64,000 bases of DNA from Pseudotabrizicola sp051200875 (GCF_051200875.1 NZ_CP195192.1:28986-92985); one strand, 5' to 3'. Counted from the first letter of the stretch, positions 44,430-53,204 are shown. Numbers and translations are program-made. The notes: a model not told the origin generated them from the sequence alone.

Positions 44430-45133
44430 GTGCCAGCTCCCCTGCCGCCGAGGTCCTGGATGCAGACCACCTCGTCGCCGAGGCGCAGCACCCATTCAGG
44501 GTTCACCCCGGAGACGCGGATCACGCCATCCGCCTGCGCCTGGCTGTTGACCGCGCGCTCCGCGCCGCGCGTGTAGCGGAAGATCGCAGGAACGGGTGCG
44601 TTCCGCGCGAAGCGGAAATAGGTGAAGGTGCCATCGTCCCAGACCGAGAGTGGCGTGAACTCGCGCTGCTCGCTCGCGCCGTAATTGGCATTTGGCGCGG
44701 CGGCCGCCACCGCCTGCCGGGGCGCGCTGCGGCTTTCGGGGTAGCGGAACTGCACGACGTAGTGCGGGGTCTCGCGTGCCTCGACGACATGGAAATAGTA
44801 GGAGCGCCGGTTGGTGTAGACGGTGATGTTGGTGGCGACGCCCGAGGCCACGGGCTTGATCGCGAAGGCGCGGCCGCCCGGGACCGCGTCGAACTGGAAG
44901 CCGACCGTGTCGCCGGCGATGATCGAGCGGATGGTCTCGCCCTCGCCGAACTCGACCGTGGTCACGCGGGTGAGGCTGGTCACGACGCGGAACACCTGGC
45001 CATCGACCCAGGTCGCGATCCGGACCCGGCTGTCGTGGGTGCCGCGGCCGGGCGTGGTCTCAGCCCATGCGGGCATGCCCAGGGAGATTGCGGCGGCACA
45101 CAGCAGGCTGGAAAGGGAATTGCGGGTCGTCAT
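44426..45133 (-). CDS. virB9: Type IV secretion core complex protein VirB9
   Basis: The 235-residue periplasmic protein has a signal peptide (LLCAAAISLGMPAWA), the VirB9/CagX N-terminal domain (DSRVRIATWVDGQVFRVV) and C-terminal beta-sandwich (PLSVWDDGTFTYFRFARN near 170). Together with VirB10 and a VirB7-like lipoprotein it forms the outer-membrane core. It starts at the last base of virB8 and overlaps virB10. Confidence 0.95.
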   Translation of the reverse strand: MTTRNSLSSLLCAAAISLGMPAWAETTPGRGTHDSRVRIATWVDGQVFRVVTSLTRVTTVEFGEGETIRSIIAGDTVGFQFDAVPGGRAFAIKPVASGVATNITVYTNRRSYYFHVVEARETPHYVVQFRYPESRSAPRQAVAAAAPNANYGASEQREFTPLSVWDDGTFTYFRFARNAPVPAIFRYTRGAERAVNSQAQADGVIRVSGVNPEWVLRLGDEVVCIQDLGGRGAGT

Positions 45134-45789
45134 TAGGGGCGGTCCGATCTGATGGCATATTGCGTTACGGTGAAGCCGAAGGGGTTCTGCCAGACCTCGT
45201 CGAGGACGCGCGGGGTCTCGGGGTGGAACTCGAACATCAGCGTGGCGGTGAAGGCGCCGTCCTGCACGCCCTGCGGTCCGGTCAGGCGTTTGCGCAGGCG
45301 CACCTGCGCGCGGTTCTCGCCGATGAGGGTGATGCTGGCGATCTCCACCGCCATCTCGGCCCCTGCCCCGTAGCGCGTCGGTGGATAGCTCTCCTGCCCG
45401 CTGGTCCAGGTGGCGCGCATGCTGGCCTCGGCCGCGCCTTTCGATTGCGCGAGCACCCGGCGCACGCGGAGGTCATTGTCGAGCTGGTTGTAGGTCTCGC
45501 GGTCGGTGATGTAGCGGTAGATCTGCGCCTCGATCACGGCGGGGCGCTCGGCCAGCGTCACGGTCTGGACGGCTGCGTTCGGCAGGGCGAGGCCGGTCGC
45601 CGGATCGAAGGGCACGACGACCGGGGGCGGGGTTTCGATCAGGAGGGCGACGGCGGCGGCCGAGAGGCAGCCCAATACGCCGAAGACCGCGCCGCCGATG
45701 CCGATCTTGCGCCAGGTCTCCTCGCGCCGCAGCGCGCCATAGACCAGTTCCTCCTCGACGATGGTGTCGATGCCCGTTCCCATCGTCAT
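45133..45789 (-). CDS. virB8: Type IV secretion inner-membrane protein VirB8
   Basis: The 218-residue protein has a short cytoplasmic N-terminus, one membrane helix (IGIGGAVFGVLGCLSAAAVALLI near residue 27-48) and a VirB8/NTF2-like periplasmic domain with ITDRETYNQLDNDLRVRRVLAQS and RLRKRLTGPQG in part. It overlaps virB5 by four bases and virB9 by one. Confidence 0.94.
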   Translation of the reverse strand: MTMGTGIDTIVEEELVYGALRREETWRKIGIGGAVFGVLGCLSAAAVALLIETPPPVVVPFDPATGLALPNAAVQTVTLAERPAVIEAQIYRYITDRETYNQLDNDLRVRRVLAQSKGAAEASMRATWTSGQESYPPTRYGAGAEMAVEIASITLIGENRAQVRLRKRLTGPQGVQDGAFTATLMFEFHPETPRVLDEVWQNPFGFTVTQYAIRSDRP

Positions 45790-46598
45790 GGCCGCAGTTC
45801 CGGCAGGGTGAAGTCCATGTAACGCCGCTCTTCCGCGATGGTCGCGGCATCGACCACGCCCGCATTGCCCGCGCCGACGGTCTGGATCGCCTCAAGCTCC
45901 CACATCCGGGTCATCGCGATGGCGAGCTCGGCGGTCACCCGGGTGTTGTGATCCATCGACTCCTTCAGATCGGCCATGTCGGGGATCATCTCGACCAATC
46001 GCTCGACGCGTTCCAGCGATTGCGCCGCCTCGGCATGGCTGTTCTGCGCCGCGGCCGAGAGCACAGCCCCGGTGGTAGCGCGAGTGGCCACCCCTTGCGC
46101 GCCGGGGCTGCCGCTGCGGGCGATCTCGGCAAGGCTGTCTTCGTCGAAGCCGGCGCTCGCCAGCGCGGTCGCCATCCGGGTGCGGAGCGGTCCGGCGGAG
46201 GAGCCGAGGAGCGCGCTCCAGTCGCCCTGCTGGATGCCGGTGATCAGGTCACCGATGTCGGAGAAATCCGCCTCGAGCAGCCCGTCCAGATCGCCGCCCA
46301 TGAAGAGGCCCAGGATGCGATCCCGGGCGCCGGTGAGCGAGGCGTACATCTGGTTCAGCTGGTCGAACTGCTGCTGCACGAGATCGAGCTGTTCGAGGAG
46401 CGTGTCCAGCTGATCGGTCTGGATCCCGAAATCCTCCAGCATCTGCTGCAGCTGGCGGATTTCCTGGGCGATGTTCTGGGTGTCGACGGTCGGCACGCCC
46501 TGGGCGATTGCAGGCGCGGGCGCCAGGCTCATCGTCACGGCCACCGCCGCGGCTGTTCCGAACAGAATTCTCCGTGCGCGCGGGAAGGTCGTCCTCAT
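45786..46598 (-). CDS. virB5: VirB5/TrbJ-like pilus-associated protein
   Basis: The 270-residue exported protein has a signal peptide (ILFGTAAAVAVTMSLAPAPAIA) and long helices with heptads (IRQLQQMLEDFGIQTDQLD, VQQQFDQLNQMYASL), matching the VirB5/TrbJ family, which sits at the pilus tip and helps host contact. Its C-terminus ERRYMDFTLPELRP and its post-signal GVPTVDTQN resemble the matching ends of the upstream transglycosylase, which suggests duplication. It overlaps both neighbours by four bases. Confidence 0.85.
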   Translation of the reverse strand: MRTTFPRARRILFGTAAAVAVTMSLAPAPAIAQGVPTVDTQNIAQEIRQLQQMLEDFGIQTDQLDTLLEQLDLVQQQFDQLNQMYASLTGARDRILGLFMGGDLDGLLEADFSDIGDLITGIQQGDWSALLGSSAGPLRTRMATALASAGFDEDSLAEIARSGSPGAQGVATRATTGAVLSAAAQNSHAEAAQSLERVERLVEMIPDMADLKESMDHNTRVTAELAIAMTRMWELEAIQTVGAGNAGVVDAATIAEERRYMDFTLPELRP

Positions 46599-47737
46599 CG
46601 CAATGTCTCCAAACTGAAATCCATGTATTGCCGCTCGGCGGCCTGCGCGGCGGCGAGCGCGATCTGCTCGGCGCTCATCGGCTCGGTTCGTGCGGCCTTG
46701 AGGCGGGTGCGGATGGCGACGAGGCGCGCCAGTTCCGCGCGGGCATAGGTGTTGAGCGCCAGCGCTTCGTGAAGGTCTTCCGTCTCGCCGATCCGCTCGA
46801 TGATGTCCTGCACCCGAAGGGCCGCGGCCCGGACCGAGACCATCGAATAGTCGCCATAGACCCCGGAGCCATGTGCCGAGAGGCTGAAGCTCGCATTGGC
46901 GAGCAGGACCGGGTCGATGGTGCCGAGCGCGTCGATCCCGCCGACAGCAGAAAGGTAGCGGTTGTACTGTTCGGGGATGACCACGACGTAGTGTTGGGTT
47001 TCTGAGAACGGCGGCACGCCGCCGTGATCCTGCACGTTGCCGGGACCCGCGTTATAGGCGGCGAGCCCGTGGATGATGTTGCCGCCGAACATGTTCAGCA
47101 TCTGCGCGAGGTAGCGCGCGCCGCCGGTCACCTGCAGGTAGGGATCGTCGTAATAGGCGGGGTAGATGCCGAGATCGGAGGCGGTGCCGGGCATGATCTG
47201 GGTGAGGCCGAAGGCGCCGACAGGAGAACGGGCGCCGATCTGGAACCGGCTCTCCTGCCAGATCAGCGCCTGGAGGAGACAGCGCCATTGCACGAGGGAC
47301 AGTCCGGCGCGCGACACCCCAGGGAGAGAGAAGGTGTCGCGCGCCGCGCGGATGATCAGCTCCTCGATCCCCTCGCGTGCGTCGCCGAACATCCGCGGCG
47401 CGGCCGGATTACCATCCGCAGGCCCATAGACCACGGCGGCGGAGGTCTCGGAGCCCCTGCCCGCCTCCAGTCCCGCGATGGTAGCAGAGACATCGGTTCC
47501 GCCCAAGCTTGTCGCTTCGACGAGATCGTCCAGCGCCGCGAGCTGCTGGCGTTCGATTTCGGCCAGCTCCTCCTCCCGGGTCAGCCGGTCCCGCTGCAGC
47601 GCCAGATCCCGATCGCGCTGCGCGATGAGCGCCGCCGTGCGCGCGAAACCTTGGGCGTCGAAGGTCGGCACACCCTGCCCCGACGCGGGACACGCGAGCG
47701 CGGCGAAAGCGAGAAGCGGAGGAAGCCGGCGCAACAT
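46595..47737 (-). CDS. Lytic transglycosylase (VirB1-like) embedded in a VirB5-like frame
   Basis: The 380-residue exported protein has a signal peptide (LPPLLAFAALACPASG), then GVPTFDAQGFARTAALIAQ and helices, a lytic transglycosylase domain (about residues 150-250: IWQESRFQIGARSPVGAFGL with the catalytic Glu, QIMPGTAS, AAYNAGPGNV), and a helical tail ending in ERQYMDFSLETLR. The two ends resemble VirB5 encoded next door (GVPTVDTQN, ERRYMDFTLPELRP). It would cut peptidoglycan for channel assembly, perhaps docked by its VirB5-like parts. A second transglycosylase heads the operon. Confidence 0.88.
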   Translation of the reverse strand: MLRRLPPLLAFAALACPASGQGVPTFDAQGFARTAALIAQRDRDLALQRDRLTREEELAEIERQQLAALDDLVEATSLGGTDVSATIAGLEAGRGSETSAAVVYGPADGNPAAPRMFGDAREGIEELIIRAARDTFSLPGVSRAGLSLVQWRCLLQALIWQESRFQIGARSPVGAFGLTQIMPGTASDLGIYPAYYDDPYLQVTGGARYLAQMLNMFGGNIIHGLAAYNAGPGNVQDHGGVPPFSETQHYVVVIPEQYNRYLSAVGGIDALGTIDPVLLANASFSLSAHGSGVYGDYSMVSVRAAALRVQDIIERIGETEDLHEALALNTYARAELARLVAIRTRLKAARTEPMSAEQIALAAAQAAERQYMDFSLETLR

Positions 47738-47740
47738 GGA

Positions 47741-47947
47741 TCAGTCCGCAAGCCCGAGCGCGGTGAAGGTACAGGAGGTATCGGCCCGCGTGACCGCGGC
47801 ACCCTTGGTGGAAACACGCGGCGCGTTCGCGGTCTCGGCCCGGAAATTGAAGCAGTTCGCCGTAGCGGGCCGGTATTCGGCGCAGGCTGACAGGGTGAGC
47901 CCGAGGGCGAGACACCCCAGGCGCAGGGTCATCGTCTTGTTCATCAT
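47741..47947 (-). CDS. Small lipoprotein, possible VirB7
   Basis: The 68-residue protein has a lipoprotein signal (LGCLALGLTLSAC, lipid-bearing Cys at residue 22) and two more cysteines (NCFNF and SCTF). Size, lipobox and location in the virB operon suit a VirB7-type lipoprotein that stabilises VirB9, though VirB7 usually lies between virB6 and virB8. It overlaps the virB4 stop by four bases. Confidence 0.7.
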   Translation of the reverse strand: MMNKTMTLRLGCLALGLTLSACAEYRPATANCFNFRAETANAPRVSTKGAAVTRADTSCTFTALGLAD

Positions 47948-50328
47948 GTTCTCCAGAAGTCTGAACGGTCGCGGTAATCGCTGCCCACCAGCTCCTCGCC
48001 CTTTTCCATGCCGCCGAGGATGGTCACGAGCGGCCCTAGGCTCGAGAGATCGGCATCGATCACCACAGAGCCCCGATCGTCGCGGACCAGCGCCAGGCGC
48101 GAGGACGAGCCGACGCCTAGAAGGATGTCGAGCTCCTTCTCCGAGAGCCCGAGCATGGCATAATCGGCCTCGCTGGCGCGGATGTTCGGCAGGAGGATCT
48201 GCGTCGGTACCGCCTCGACGATGGTTTTGCCGGTGCGGGTGCGTTCGAGCTGGCTGGCATATTGCGTCATCATCACGACGACGGCGTTCTGTTTCCGGGC
48301 GGTGACGAGCCAGTTCGAGAGCCGCTCGGCGAAATACGCATTGTCGAGTGCCTTCCAGGCCTCGTCGATCAGGATCACCGTCGGCTTGCGGTCCTCGATC
48401 ACCCGCTCGACGCGCCGGAAGAGATAGGAGAGCACCGCCATGCGTTCCCGTTCGCTCTCAGAATCGAGGATGCCGGTCAGATCGAAGCCGGAGATGTCTC
48501 CGGCGAGGCTGCCCCCCAAATTGAATGTGTCCTGCGCATTGGCGCCGAAGATCCAGCCGTAGCGGCCCTCGGCGGTCCATTCCTGCATGCGCTCGAAGAG
48601 ATCGCCCTCGTCATCGGTCGAGACCAGCAGCGAGGCAAAATCCGACCAGTTGCGGAGGCCTTCATGACTGGCCGAAGCGTTCTGGCGCACGACCTCCTGC
48701 AGCCGGTTGGTCTGCACCGGGGTGAGCGGGCGGTCGCGACGTTCCAGCAGCGTCGCGAGCCAGTCCGCGAGCCAGGCCTGGCCGCGCGGATCGGTCTCGG
48801 TCTGCAGCGGATTGAGACCCGTGGGCCGTCCTGCCCGCACGGTCGAATAGCTGCCGCCGAGCGCCCGTACCGCCATTTCCATACCGGCGCGGTAGTCGAA
48901 GACGAAGAGCCGGGCACCCGCCCGCCGCGCCATGGCCATGAGGAAGGCGGCGAGCACCGACTTGCCGGAGCCGGGGCGGCCGAGGATCAACGTGTGCCCG
49001 CCGGTCGGCTCGCGATCCGGTGCGCCCTGCTCATGAAAATTGAAGCGGAACCCGCCGCGTTCGGGCGTCGGGAAGAGTGTGATCGGCAGGCCCCAGGGCA
49101 CGTCGCTTCCGGGCTTGCCCAAGGGCGTGCGGTGCAATGTCGCCAGGTCCGCGAAATTGTGGTTGGTGATCGCCGCCTTGCGGCTCCGCGCCCCGGTATT
49201 GCCGGGATGCTGGGCCATGTAATGCGCCCGTGCCCCGAAGCCCTCGGAAATCAGGTTGATGCCGGTGCTGGCGGCGATGTTGCGCACTTCGGCGCAGATA
49301 TCGTCGAGGCCGGCCCGGGTCCTGGCATAGACCGCGACGGTCATGTGGTGCTCACCGAAGATCAGGCGCTTCGATTCCAGGTCGTCCTGCGCAAGCTCCA
49401 GTTCCTCGGCGAGGCTGACCGCGCCGTCATTGGCAGCCTGCATGAGCCGCAGCTGGCGCTTGATCCGGCCGGCCATGATGTTGGAGTTGATTGGCACGAA
49501 GGAATGCGTGACGACCATGTCGACGGGCAGGTTCAGCTCATCAAGCATCAGCGCGTCGGTCTTGGCAGGGTAGTTCTTCACCGCGAAGATCGCGCCGAAT
49601 TTCTCGCCCGCCGCCCCGTCGGAGAGACGGATCGTCGGACCGTCGAAGGTCACCCGCGTGTTGGCCACGTCCTCGGCGAGGATGCCGAATCGCGAGCGCG
49701 GGAAGAGCGGATGCTCGCAGCCGGTGTTGAGACCGCCGAGGAAGCCGAGCAGCGCGCCGGAATTTGCGGACAACAGCCGGGGTTTCATCTCGTCGAAGGT
49801 GGAGAGGATGAACCCCACCACCTCGTCGAGCTTGCGCAGCCTCCGAACCGTGCCCTGCGCGAGCCGGGCGCGGGAAGCGGTGGCGAGGAACGGCAGGCTG
49901 CGGCCCGCCTCGGGGCGCTTCAGGACTGTGAGGGTCAGCGTCTTGTCGCGGAGCCCGGAGGCACGCAAATGCGCGCGCCAGCGCCGGTCGATCTCGCCCG
50001 CGAAGCCTGAGTCCTCGACCGGCGGCAGATCCACCTCGACCGCCTTCGAGACCTTGTGCAGGTAGAAGGAGAACCCTGTCCCGGCCTGCGCCACGATCCC
50101 GGCCATCAGCGCGCCGATGCGGTCGAGATGCACATCCTCGCTCGTGGTGCTGTTCACGCCTTCGAGCCGGATGCATTGCATGAGCTCGTTGCCGCGGGTT
50201 CGGATCGTGGTGTCGCTGACGAGGCTCACATAGGGCAGCATCTGCGAGAGACGCTTCTCGCCCGCGACCCAGGACGGCAGCGCCGTCCCGAGATCGAGGT
50301 CGTCGCCATATCCAGCATCACGGGGCAT
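47944..50328 (-). CDS. virB4: Type IV secretion ATPase VirB4
   Basis: VirB4 is the largest channel ATPase. The 794-residue protein has the VirB4 N-terminal domain, Walker A LGRPGSGKSVLAAF near residue 450, Walker B TVILIDEAWKAL near 655, and the MMTQYASQLERT segment near 700. No membrane helix is obvious. It overlaps virB3 by 11 bases and the small lipoprotein by four. Confidence 0.95.
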   Translation of the reverse strand: MPRDAGYGDDLDLGTALPSWVAGEKRLSQMLPYVSLVSDTTIRTRGNELMQCIRLEGVNSTTSEDVHLDRIGALMAGIVAQAGTGFSFYLHKVSKAVEVDLPPVEDSGFAGEIDRRWRAHLRASGLRDKTLTLTVLKRPEAGRSLPFLATASRARLAQGTVRRLRKLDEVVGFILSTFDEMKPRLLSANSGALLGFLGGLNTGCEHPLFPRSRFGILAEDVANTRVTFDGPTIRLSDGAAGEKFGAIFAVKNYPAKTDALMLDELNLPVDMVVTHSFVPINSNIMAGRIKRQLRLMQAANDGAVSLAEELELAQDDLESKRLIFGEHHMTVAVYARTRAGLDDICAEVRNIAASTGINLISEGFGARAHYMAQHPGNTGARSRKAAITNHNFADLATLHRTPLGKPGSDVPWGLPITLFPTPERGGFRFNFHEQGAPDREPTGGHTLILGRPGSGKSVLAAFLMAMARRAGARLFVFDYRAGMEMAVRALGGSYSTVRAGRPTGLNPLQTETDPRGQAWLADWLATLLERRDRPLTPVQTNRLQEVVRQNASASHEGLRNWSDFASLLVSTDDEGDLFERMQEWTAEGRYGWIFGANAQDTFNLGGSLAGDISGFDLTGILDSESERERMAVLSYLFRRVERVIEDRKPTVILIDEAWKALDNAYFAERLSNWLVTARKQNAVVVMMTQYASQLERTRTGKTIVEAVPTQILLPNIRASEADYAMLGLSEKELDILLGVGSSSRLALVRDDRGSVVIDADLSSLGPLVTILGGMEKGEELVGSDYRDRSDFWRT

Positions 50329-50596
50329 AGCTGTCGCCTCCGTGAAGCTTGCGGTTCCGCGTCGGCGGCGTCTCCTGGAGCGTGGTCACCAGCACGTCGA
50401 GGAAGTTCGGATCCCAGTCGGCGGCCTTCCAGAGCGCGGGCCAGGCGATGCCGGCGATCAGCACCACGACCCAGCTCTGCACCCAGAGGAACAGGAGCGT
50501 GGAGCCGAAGAGCCAGACCATGGCGTACATGATCGGCAGGCCCATGAGCTTGGGCGGCCTCAGGAGGCCGATGAAGACGCGCGACTGCTCCGCCAT
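50318..50596 (-). CDS. virB3: Type IV secretion protein VirB3
   Basis: The 92-residue protein has the VirB3 pattern: short N-terminus (VFIGLLRPPKLMGLPIMYAMV), two closely spaced membrane helices (VWLFGSTLLFLWVQSWVVVLIAGIAWPALW) and a short polar tail. VirB3 acts with VirB4 in pilus biogenesis. It lies between virB2 and virB4, as in the canonical order. Confidence 0.9.
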   Translation of the reverse strand: MAEQSRVFIGLLRPPKLMGLPIMYAMVWLFGSTLLFLWVQSWVVVLIAGIAWPALWKAADWDPNFLDVLVTTLQETPPTRNRKLHGGDSYAP

Positions 50597-50607
50597 GGTA
50601 TCAGACC

Positions 50608-50898
50608 TCAGGTGGTCCAGATCGCGGCGACGATGGTCGGGGCGGCCGCGATCCCGGCGATCGCCACCACGACCCAGAGCGCCTGCCGGAAATCGAGGAT
50701 GCCGAAGAGCCAGGACAGGAACACGCCGATCAGCGCCAGCGTGCCGATCACGATACCCAAGGGCCCTGTGATCGCATCGACGATGCCCTGCAACAGGGTC
50801 TGCACCGGTGAGAGGTCGATGCTCTGGGCGAGCGCCGGTCCCGCTGCGACGATCAGCAGCGCCGCCGTGACGGCGGTCAGATTCACTTGTTTTCTCAC
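50608..50898 (-). CDS. virB2: Type IV pilin VirB2
   Basis: The 96-residue protein has a signal peptide (VNLTAVTAALLIVAAGPALA), then two hydrophobic segments (ITGPLGIVIGTLALIGVFLSWLF and ALWVVVAIAGIAAAPTIVAAIW), as in VirB2/TrbC major pilins. It overlaps the transglycosylase gene upstream at ATGA and lies 11 bases before virB3. Confidence 0.92.
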   Translation of the reverse strand: MRKQVNLTAVTAALLIVAAGPALAQSIDLSPVQTLLQGIVDAITGPLGIVIGTLALIGVFLSWLFGILDFRQALWVVVAIAGIAAAPTIVAAIWTT

Positions 50899-51605
50899 GA
50901 AATCTCTCCTCTCAGGCGCAGCATCGCGGCGGTCACTTTCGCCACATGGCCCATGGTTTCTCGGTAAGGGGGAATGCCGCCGTGGCGGTCGACCGCCTCG
51001 GGTCCGGCATTGTAGGCGGCGAGCGCCAGTCGACTGTCGCCGAAACGGTCGAGCATCATCAGGAGATACCGCGCCGAGCCGTCGAGGTTCTGGCGCGGGT
51101 CGTGCGGATCGACGCCCAGGGCCTGCGCCGTGTCCGGCATAAGCTGGCCGAGCCCGATCGCGCCCGCGCCGCTCAGGGCGCGCGGATCATAGGCGCTCTC
51201 GATCTCGATATTGGCCCGGTAGAGCGCGGCCCAATCGGTGACCGAGAGACCGGCACGCCGCAAGCCCGGGTGACCGGCATAGCGGAAGGCGGTCGCCTCG
51301 ATGGCGGCGAGAATGTCGGGAGGAGCCGGAACGGGCGCGCGCGGCGCGCTCGCCGCATCGGCCTCGTCTTCAGATCGATTGGAGAAGAGAAAGAGCCGGT
51401 CGCCGGGACCCGCTGCACCGTTCGCTTGCGTGTCGGTCGATGCGTCTGGATCAGCCTGCGCGGTGGAGACGTCGATCAGCCGGCCGTCCTGGCCGACGGA
51501 GAAGATGAACCCGCCTGTCGTCTGTGCCAGCAAGGCCGAGGGTGCGGAACAAACACCTGTACCAAGCAGGGCAAGGGCCGCGAGAACGCGGCAGGCGGTG
51601 AATCC
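50895..51605 (-). CDS. virB1: Periplasmic lytic transglycosylase, VirB1-like (start uncertain)
   Basis: The protein has a lytic transglycosylase domain in its C-terminal half (NIEIESAYDPRALSGAGAIGLGQLMPDTAQ in outline, with catalytic Glu, then AAYNAGPEAVDRHGG). It opens peptidoglycan for the channel. A plausible signal peptide begins near 51602 (FTACRVLAALALLGTGVCSAPSALLA), but no ATG, GTG or TTG lies in frame in front of it after the upstream stop (51607-51609). Upstream Mets in this frame fall inside the previous gene and read as noise. The start may be a rare codon or there may be a frameshift. About 236 residues are credible. Confidence 0.8.
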   Translation of the reverse strand, partial: GFTACRVLAALALLGTGVCSAPSALLAQTTGGFIFSVGQDGRLIDVSTAQADPDASTDTQANGAAGPGDRLFLFSNRSEDEADAASAPRAPVPAPPDILAAIEATAFRYAGHPGLRRAGLSVTDWAALYRANIEIESAYDPRALSGAGAIGLGQLMPDTAQALGVDPHDPRQNLDGSARYLLMMLDRFGDSRLALAAYNAGPEAVDRHGGIPPYRETMGHVAKVTAAMLRLRGEIS

Positions 51606-51606
51606 G

Positions 51607-51942
51607 TCAGGTCTTGGCGGCCAGAGGTTTGCCCGGGGCTTCGTGCGGAACCCGCCCACCCTCTTCGAGCGGGATGGAAACGACGGTCGCGCCCATGTCG
51701 GCCAGGAAACTGACGAGGCCGACGATCGTCTTGAATTCGCGGATCTTGAGATAGCTGCGCGAGGTGACGAGCAGTTTCTCGTCCTGTCCATCGGAAGAGA
51801 CGGCGCGCACGGTCCAGGTGCCGTACCAGCTGTTGTGGCGTTTCTCGGCGCCTTCCTTGCAGACGACCTCGGCCCTGTATCCCTGGCCGAGCAATCCGCG
51901 CAGTCCGTCTTCGGTGACCACATTCGGTGCTTCTTCTATCAT
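51607..51942 (-). CDS. Small protein of unknown function heading the virB operon
   Basis: The 111-residue protein is soluble with no signal peptide. It has a beta-rich core (WYGTWTVRAVSSDGQDEKLLV, then SRSYLKIREFKTIVGLVSFL in outline). I do not recognise the family. The ATG at 51942 has a strong GGGGAGG site. It is the first gene of the virB transcript and could be a regulator or a cytosolic accessory protein. Confidence 0.72.
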   Translation of the reverse strand: MIEEAPNVVTEDGLRGLLGQGYRAEVVCKEGAEKRHNSWYGTWTVRAVSSDGQDEKLLVTSRSYLKIREFKTIVGLVSFLADMGATVVSIPLEEGGRVPHEAPGKPLAAKT

Positions 51943-51999
51943 GACCTCCCCTGGGCCCTCCTCATCATGAGTACCGGCCCGCGGGACATTTCCACACGG

Positions 52000-52028
52000 G
52001 CGATACAAGACAACATAAATGACTGCAA
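52000..52028 (-). promoter_or_regulatory. Candidate promoter of the virB operon
   Basis: On the minus strand TTGCAG (at 52023-52028) and TATCGC (at 52000-52005) are separated by 17 bases, a plausible sigma-70 pair 58 bases upstream of the first gene. No operator is obvious beside it. Confidence 0.35.
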
Positions 52029-52125
52029 GACGATTTCTTCATCTTGACTGGATGCTTTCGCGCACTTAGGCCCGCTATCACACAAATCCACCGATTCACA
52101 CCGGCAAAGGAGTTTTGCCCTGCGC

Positions 52126-52404
52126 ATGTTTTGTGTCGGACGAACCAACCTGCCCGGTTTGGTGGCAATCTTCGTGCTGAGCGGTCAGATGGCAAGCGCC
52201 TGCATCGCGCCGGACCGGCCCTTCCTTCCGGAAAACCCTGAAGACGTGCGCGAGTATGCCGAACTGCTGCGGGCCGACTTCGAGGGATACATCGCCGACA
52301 TCCAGGAGTATTTCCGCTGCCTCGACGCCGAGCGCCAGCGCGCCTTCCTCGAGGCGCAGGAGGTCAGCCGCGACTACGGACGACTGGTCGAGATCCTCGA
52401 GTGA
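52126..52404 (+). CDS. Small exported protein of unknown function
   Basis: The 92-residue protein has a signal peptide (LPGLVAIFVLSGQMASA) followed by an acidic helical region (NPEDVREYAELLRADFEGYIADIQEYFRCLDAERQ in outline). After cleavage about 65 residues remain, with two cysteines. I do not know the family. It is divergent from the virB operon. AAGGAG lies 13 bases before the ATG, a slightly long spacing. Confidence 0.6.
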   Translation: MFCVGRTNLPGLVAIFVLSGQMASACIAPDRPFLPENPEDVREYAELLRADFEGYIADIQEYFRCLDAERQRAFLEAQEVSRDYGRLVEILE

Positions 52405-52518
52405 GGGCCCGCAAGCTTGCTGGTCACCGCTTCATACATTGAGCGTCACAAAGAAATCTGATTGCCGTCATACGTGTTGTATTGTATTCGACCGCACAGT
52501 TTTGTGGAGAGTCGATAC

Positions 52519-53175
52519 ATGAGACGCAAGATCCTGCGGCTGGCGATGGCCGCGACATTGACGCTTTCGGGGCAAGTCCCGTTGGCGACCCCGGCGAGCG
52601 CCTACCAGGTGGACTGCGCCATCCTGCTCTGCCTCGCGGGCGGCTGGCCGGCCTCGGCGCCATGTGCCCATGCCCGCGCGGTGTTCATCCGCCGGATCAC
52701 CCCTTGGCCCATCGAACCGCCGCTCCAGATCTGGCGCTGTCCCATGGGAGCGTCGTTCTCGCCGATCGAGGCCCCCGGACCAGCCGAGCGCCTGTACGAT
52801 GCCGCCATCCAGGCCACCCTGCCCCGGCAATCCTTCCCGGAAGACGCGCCGGTGATCGAGGTGCAGGCCACCGACGGGGCCGACATCGACATCTCGGACG
52901 ACGCCTTCGATTTCGTGCGCAGCATCCGGGTCTATCACATCCAGTACCGCCAGCACGAAAACCGCGACGGCGACTGCAACCGCACCGACTCGACGCGGCT
53001 CGGATCCTACGGCGTGCAGGGAGACTATCGCTGGACCCCGTCCAGCACGGCCCAGGTCCCGGCTGCGTCGCAACTGAGAATCCCGAACGGATGCGGCAGC
53101 TATTTCTACCGCTCGGTCTTCGTCGATTGGCGTGACCACGCCGGAAACTACGGCTCCGAAGAAGTCCGGTACTGA
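52519..53175 (+). CDS. Exported cysteine-containing protein of unknown function
   Basis: The 218-residue protein has a signal peptide (ILRLAMAATLTLSGQVPLATPASA) and a mature part with paired cysteines (VDCAILLCLAGGWPASAPC), a WxxxP-rich middle, and a C-terminal beta region (YHIQYRQHENRDGDCNRTD in outline). Such proteins occur beside type IV secretion clusters in Rhodobacteraceae as far as I recall; no function is known to me. A GGAGA element precedes the ATG. Confidence 0.72.
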   Translation: MRRKILRLAMAATLTLSGQVPLATPASAYQVDCAILLCLAGGWPASAPCAHARAVFIRRITPWPIEPPLQIWRCPMGASFSPIEAPGPAERLYDAAIQATLPRQSFPEDAPVIEVQATDGADIDISDDAFDFVRSIRVYHIQYRQHENRDGDCNRTDSTRLGSYGVQGDYRWTPSSTAQVPAASQLRIPNGCGSYFYRSVFVDWRDHAGNYGSEEVRY

Positions 53176-53184
53176 CCATTTCCC

Positions 53185-53204
53185 GGCCCGGGTCACCCCG
53201 GGCC
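53185..53204 (+). terminator. GC-rich hairpin after the exported protein gene
   Basis: GGCCCGGG and CCCGGGCC form a perfect 8-base stem with a TCAC loop, 9 bases after the stop. There is no T-run, so termination is likely but not certain. Confidence 0.5.
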
